The position numbers were made by a program, and so were the translations under genes. DNA of 64,000 nt, taken from Delphinus delphis. Taxonomy: Eukaryota; Chordata; Mammalia; Artiodactyla; Delphinidae. The notes beneath the pieces are model-generated. The model was not told where the DNA came from, searched no databases, and saw only the letters and a list, made by a program, of their open reading frames with translations. The DNA is taken from NCBI RefSeq assembly GCF_949987515.2, contig NC_082696.1:1697501-1761500 (forward strand), written 5' to 3'. Shown here piece by piece: positions 59,192 through 64,000 of this stretch (position 1 is its first letter; each line of letters opens with the position of its first letter).

Positions 59192-60406
59192 CTGTCTGCC
59201 CAAGGCCTGAAGCTGCTTCCTCTCCGGTGCTCTTGCATTTACTCTCTGGCAGGTTTACAGTAAATAAATATGACTGTAGGTGCCGTGTCTTCCCATCTGC
59301 CTGGGGCCCAGGTGCCTTTGCTTCCCCACAAATTCAGCAGAAGGACACAGCCCAGGGTTCGGCCCCGCTGGGCCACAGTTAGCTATTATGAGGCCCCAGG
59401 CGTCTCCGTAACCTCCCTGGGTTTGCTTCCTCTTATAGAGTGAGGTTGTTTATGCCTCAGGGTTTGCCGGGAGGAGTACATGAAAGGTGCTGAAAACGGG
59501 CCCGGTTCTGCCCGCCGACCACCACGTCGGGCTCCTGACAGGAGCCCAGGCAGGGGACCCCGCAGGCCGCAGAGCCGAGGGACTGGACAGGCCAGGAGGC
59601 CACGGGCGCAGAGGAGGCTGTGGGCAGGGAAAGAGCACACAGAGGGTCAGTCAGCGAGGGTCTCTGACCCACCCCGAGCATCACCCCCGCTCCGCCAGGC
59701 AGGCGGCATCTTCCGTGGCAAGAACCATGGGGGAGGGCTCTTTGGGGAAGTACTTTAAAGCACAGAGTTAAAGTCGAGATCATCGGTGATAAGGAGGCAG
59801 AGTCAGTCCCCAACCCAGTCCTGAAATTACAAAACAGAGTCTGAGGGGCTATAAATTCAGGGAAGAAAAATACTTAAGGGAGGCAGAAGGTCCAGGGCAG
59901 AATGTGCAGAAGAAAAGATTAACTGAGACATTCCATTCACCTGCCTGCGTATTTTATATTTCTCACATATGTTTCTTCTGAACAGATACGGTCGTAACTG
60001 CTCAGCGTGAAGGGAGAATAAAGCAGGAAGCTCCCCTGCGCAGAAGATAGCTGTGACATGGGGGAGGGGCGATTATTAGGTGATGGGTGACCCTTCACGT
60101 GCGTTTGAAGACAGATGAGCTACTTCCTCATCCCTAAAGCCTTTAAAAAAGAGACAATTTACTGCTTGACTTTGGGGATCATTAGAAAGCATTTGTAACT
60201 TCCAGCATGATTGAAATACAAACATTTTAGCAAAAAAGTAAATATATAAAAGGAGAAGCTAGTTCTTTCTAAGTATCAACGTCAAGCTAAGGTAGAAATT
60301 AAATTCATAAGAAGGAGAGAAAAAGGATAATTATGTCAGAGAAGATACCCCAATTGTTGTATCAAATCATACTGCAAAATTTGAGGAAACAGAATCTTTA
60401 TCTTTT
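59192..60406. other. Intergenic sequence, nothing recognised
   Basis: GC-rich to 59.75 kb, then AT-richer (60.1-60.4 kb). No exon or confident repeat. Confidence 0.5.
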
Positions 60407-60545
60407 ATGACCGACTGAATGCACTTGTTCCCCAAATTCGTATGTTGAAGCCCGAGCCCCCAGTGGGATGGCATTTAGAGGCGGGGCCTTGGGGGACAGT
60501 TAGGGCAAGATGAGGTCCTGAGGGCAGGGCCCCCAGCGGGATTGG
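60407..60545 (+). mobile_element. MLT1-like MaLR LTR, 5' half
   Basis: ATGACCGACTGAATGCACTT (60407), CCCCAAATTCGTATGTTGAA (60430), CCCCCAGTGGGATGGCATTT (60457), GAGGCGGGGCCTTGGGGGAC (60478) and GATGAGGTCCTGAGGGCAGG (60509) follow the LTR consensus in order up to GCGGGATTGGG. The rest is too decayed to place. Confidence 0.75.
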
Positions 60546-63500
60546 GAAGAGGTCACGTGGGCACACGTGGCTGTAGTTACAGGCCAAAAACAACACCAAC
60601 CCCACTGGCACCACCATCTCTAAATTCCCGTGAATTAAACCACCCAGTCCATGGTGTTCTGTCACAGCTGCCCCCTTTGTACGCACAGAAGAGAACGTGG
60701 GAAGAGCTGAGAGAGCACTTAGGACCGGAGGAAAGAGAAACTTACTTCCTGCATCTTCTTCTTATGACCAGGAGGGTAGCTGGGCGACTAACCCGAGGCT
60801 GTCTTCATCCATCTGGTCAGACACATTCACTGAGCACCCACTGTCTCAGGAGCCGTGCCGCCTGCTGTGGGGTGACAGGAAAACACGGGGCGCCCGCGCT
60901 GGGGAAGCTTTGTGTCTCACTGGAGGAAATAAGCAAACAGCAAGGGCGACCAAGCAGCCCCTGAAGAGGCCAGTGCCCATGCAGTGGGGCCCGAAGAAGC
61001 AGAGTTTGGACTCCGTGTGGACAGCACAGTTAGAGGTTTAACTGGGAGAAGGCGGTGCTGCGCTGGGCTGGGCTGGGCTGGGGGGCTGAGGAGGGAAGAG
61101 GAGGGGGACGGGGGAGCGGAGGGCTGAGCAGGTGCCTGGAGCTGGGGGGGGAGGGACGCTGAGTGGTCCTGGTGGGGTGGACCCAGGGGGTCCAGGTCCC
61201 AGCCCATATGCGAGAGGGGGTGGGCCACCATCAGTAAGCAGCGTCACTAGCGCCCGCAGAGTTGGGGCGGGTGGGGGATGGGAGAGCTTCCGGGGGAAAG
61301 GGGGTGCAGGTGTGATGGAGGCCAGGGGGCAGGGGAAGCTGGCAGGGTTACTGCAGGTAACCTGATGAGATGGGTGAGGCGCACTTGGGGGTCCTCACCT
61401 GGTCCTGAGCTGGAAGCAGGGACAGAAGGTGGGGCAGCTGTCCGTCGCAGGGCGGTCCTGCCTGGCTGCGGGTGCCGATCGTCACAGCTGTTCCTGCGCA
61501 GCTTCCTCGTAGACGGCCTGTGCAGACTGCAAGCCGGCTTCCTGTGGGTCTGACTCACGGGATGTTTAGTGGAGACGAGGGGAGGGCTGGCTTCCTGGGC
61601 AGGTGGCGAGGCTGAGGCTCCAGCCCCGTGTTCACAGGAGGTCTGGCCGCTGGTCGGTGTGTGCTTGGTCTCTCGGAAGCCAGGAGAACCTGCTAGACTT
61701 GTGTTTGGAGAGGCCTGTGACCCAGCTGTGCTGAGATGGGTCTGAGGAGAGACAGGAGGTCCGGCCCCGGCCAGGGCCCCGGGCAGGGGCGTGGCGGGGA
61801 CCGGCGCCACGGTGAGAGGTGCTGCGGAGGGGTGCACACGTGGCAAGACACGCAGCTCGTGGCCATTCTGTGGTCAGGGAGCCCGCGGTCTCTTGCAGAA
61901 GCCACCGAGGCAACGTGGCATAGAATCCAAGAACAGCTCCGGAGTCCTCCCAGCGTCGTTCATTTGCCCCAGTGAGGAATGAGGGTTCTCACTGAGACAA
62001 GAACATATTCTTATCTCTGAGAGGAACATCCCTGTAGAAACAAGAATTTCTAATCAGAATCTTTTTCCATCTTTAAAATTTGACTCTCTTTTTAGTTTGT
62101 TATTCCCTTTTATTTTTTATTCCGTTTTATTTCCCTTTTTATGTTTCCTTCAGCCATGGTCTCCTAACCAAGGGTAAAATCCACAGCAAATCCACACTTA
62201 ACAAATCATTAACCCTATTGCACTTTCACTTCATTTTCCTTAATTATTTTCCTCCATCTCCGTGCCCTCGCCCCATCTGGGGACACATGCTGGATTTTCA
62301 AATTCGGTCTCTGTGACACACTGCACCTCCTGGGTGACAGGCGACGGTGGCAGCATCTCCGGTTGGTGACAGTAGTGGTGTCAGTCCCTGCTAACACGGC
62401 AGCACCCCCATCGCCAGTCTTGTCGCGGCTGCACATCCCGGGTTGGCATGCTTGCTGACAGAGAAGGAGGAGGAGAACGCACACCTGGAGCCTGGAGGAC
62501 CAGAGGCCAGTGCAGGGGGCTCACGTGGACCACAGCGCGTCCACACGCGTGCACAGCGGAAGCCCCTTCCGCTCCGGTCCCCCCAACCAAGGGAGCCCCT
62601 AGGCTGTCTGTGATGAGTAAAGTCACTTCTAATCCCTAGTGATGCAGGGCAGTGCACAGCGAAGGGGCTTATTAAAGTACTAAGTACTCAGGCTGAGCCC
62701 CAGAGGCTAAGCGAGGATTTCCACCCTGGCCTGAATAGGTCTGGTACCCGCCAGAGCCCGGGCACTCCTGCTGTGTAACTGTGCAAAACACTTCTGGCAG
62801 CAGCTCTCTGAGCCACGTCTGGAGGACAGCCGGTCCTCAGCGAAACAGCATATTGTCCCCGTCATCTAATCAGCATCTGTATGACCCAGATGGTCCTGGA
62901 AGAGACCACAGCCTTCCCCATCCTTCACAACACCCGACGTTCCTGTTGCTTTTACACTGCTTTCCTGGGTCTCCGAGATCAAGTCTTTAAGTAGCTCAGC
63001 ACGACAGTAACTTCCTTCAGGGAAGGTTTGTGTCTGGTGCACAAACGAGTCACTGAAAAACCGTCAAAACACAGAGTCTTCCTCTGGGACGTTTACAGGA
63101 TGGCATCAGAGCACGCAGACAGCGGAACGCCTCCCTGCGGCGACCACGTACGTCCGTGTGCTGACAAATTCTGGACTCAGTTCACTAAGGGTGCAAAGCA
63201 AACACGTCTGTGTTTGGGGCGATCAGCCCTCATGATTTGCTCGACGCTGTAAACCAACACTTGCTTTGTCCAACCCTGGCAGGGAACATGAGACTGGCGG
63301 AGGGATTTCACCTCACTCCAAGTTGCAAAATTCAGGTGATGATCATAATAGTCCCTGGAGTCGGATTTCATTTCAATTTCATTTCTATTTATTCATTTGC
63401 TGTCAAGTATCTTTTTATTTTGCCACAGTTCAAACTGTTGGAAACATTGGGATTGGTAGGATCTGGAGTTGAGCGGATCCACAGAGTTTGCTTGTATTTA

Positions 63501-64000
63501 AGCCTGTTAGGAGCTCTTGTACGTTCCCCCGAAAAAGATCACATGCACAGCTAGGAAAGGCAACAAAAGCACATTAAAGAAACTGCCTTGTGTGTACACC
63601 TCCGTCACACATCTTCAGGAGGCTGTAGAAATCCAAACCGGCCACTTGATTGGCTGGGGAAACTGGGACGATATTAGAAGCCCGTTTAATACGAAGATTG
63701 TACTTTTCCATATAATTAAGGAAAAAGAGTTTATCATAGAAGTCTTAGGAGCCATTGGCTGAGAGGGTGTCGACTGTCTGGGTTAGGAGACATATTAACT
63801 CAGATCGATTGCGTAGCTGGCCGTGGCTGAGGTGCAGTATCTGCTATTTACTGTTCAAAAGTGTCTACGATTAATGGTTAATGTTCACACATTGCTTCCC
63901 CAGGGTTTCCCTTTGACCGTCAGGACGACTCTGTGATGTCGACAAGGTGGGCTCTTACACCGACACCACCTTTGAAAGCTGAAGGATCTAAAGCAAACGG
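60546..64000. other. Intergenic sequence, no gene recognised
   Basis: A short GGGCT pentamer run lies at 61060-61080 and a T-rich patch at 62050-62150. The remaining sequence shows no recognised exon or repeat. Open frames are short and overlapping. Confidence 0.5.

Overview
The window is mammalian nuclear DNA and almost certainly cetacean (whale or dolphin). The best evidence is two nearly identical tRNA-derived CHR-type SINEs at about 26.04 and 36.7 kb, whose body sequence is characteristic of the cetacean/hippo lineage. Each is flanked by a perfect target-site duplication. The rest of the sequence fits this: L1 LINEs of several ages, MIR, MaLR-type LTRs, hAT (MER-type) fragments, CA/CT microsatellites, long introns, and very few open frames that look selected. 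No bacterial, viral or CRISPR-like system is visible.

One protein-coding gene is present and appears complete: DACT2 (Dapper/Frodo homologue 2), on the + strand from the start codon at 47399 to the stop at 56895. It has four coding exons (47399-47635, 53055-53187, 54185-54448, 55301-56895). All junctions are GT...AG and phase-consistent, giving a predicted protein of 742 residues. The protein has the family's N-terminal leucine-rich coiled coil, the conserved serine-rich and basic blocks, and a C-terminal PDZ-binding tail (Met-Thr-Met-Val). The first exon lies in a CpG island (about 47.09-47.90 kb). A canonical AATAAA lies at 57386, about 490 bp after the stop. DACT proteins bind Dishevelled and tune Wnt signalling; DACT2 has also been tied to Nodal/TGF-beta receptor turnover.

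Layout. 1-24 kb is a GC-rich intergenic stretch with small tandem duplications, two LTR fragments and one MER-type fragment; I see no gene in it. 24.1-46.9 kb is AT-richer and crowded with retrotransposons: old L1 pieces on both strands, three tRNA-derived SINEs, a 5'-truncated L1 with a perfect 16-bp duplication (38.9-39.5 kb), and a 5'-complete but internally deleted L1 in the opposite orientation (40.07-42.84 kb). Another old L1 ends at 46.92 kb, under 500 bp upstream of the DACT2 start codon. 47.0-57.4 kb is DACT2. 57.4-64 kb is downstream intergenic DNA with a long CT/CA microsatellite and an MLT1-like LTR fragment.

In human, DACT2 lies between SMOC2 and FRMD1 on 6q27 (recalled, not checked here). 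I recognise no exon of either, so the 47 kb upstream and 7 kb downstream are best read as intergenic and probably regulatory. The most noteworthy features are the inverted pair of L1 3' ends, the L1 lacking almost all of ORF2 but keeping a repeat-containing 5' UTR, the 30-bp minisatellite next to the DACT2 exon 3 donor, and a 13-bp perfect hairpin joined to an 18-bp direct repeat at 27.18 kb. I did not find a credible undescribed biological system. Repeat family names were assigned from memory of consensus sequences and their boundaries are approximate unless a target-site duplication is given.
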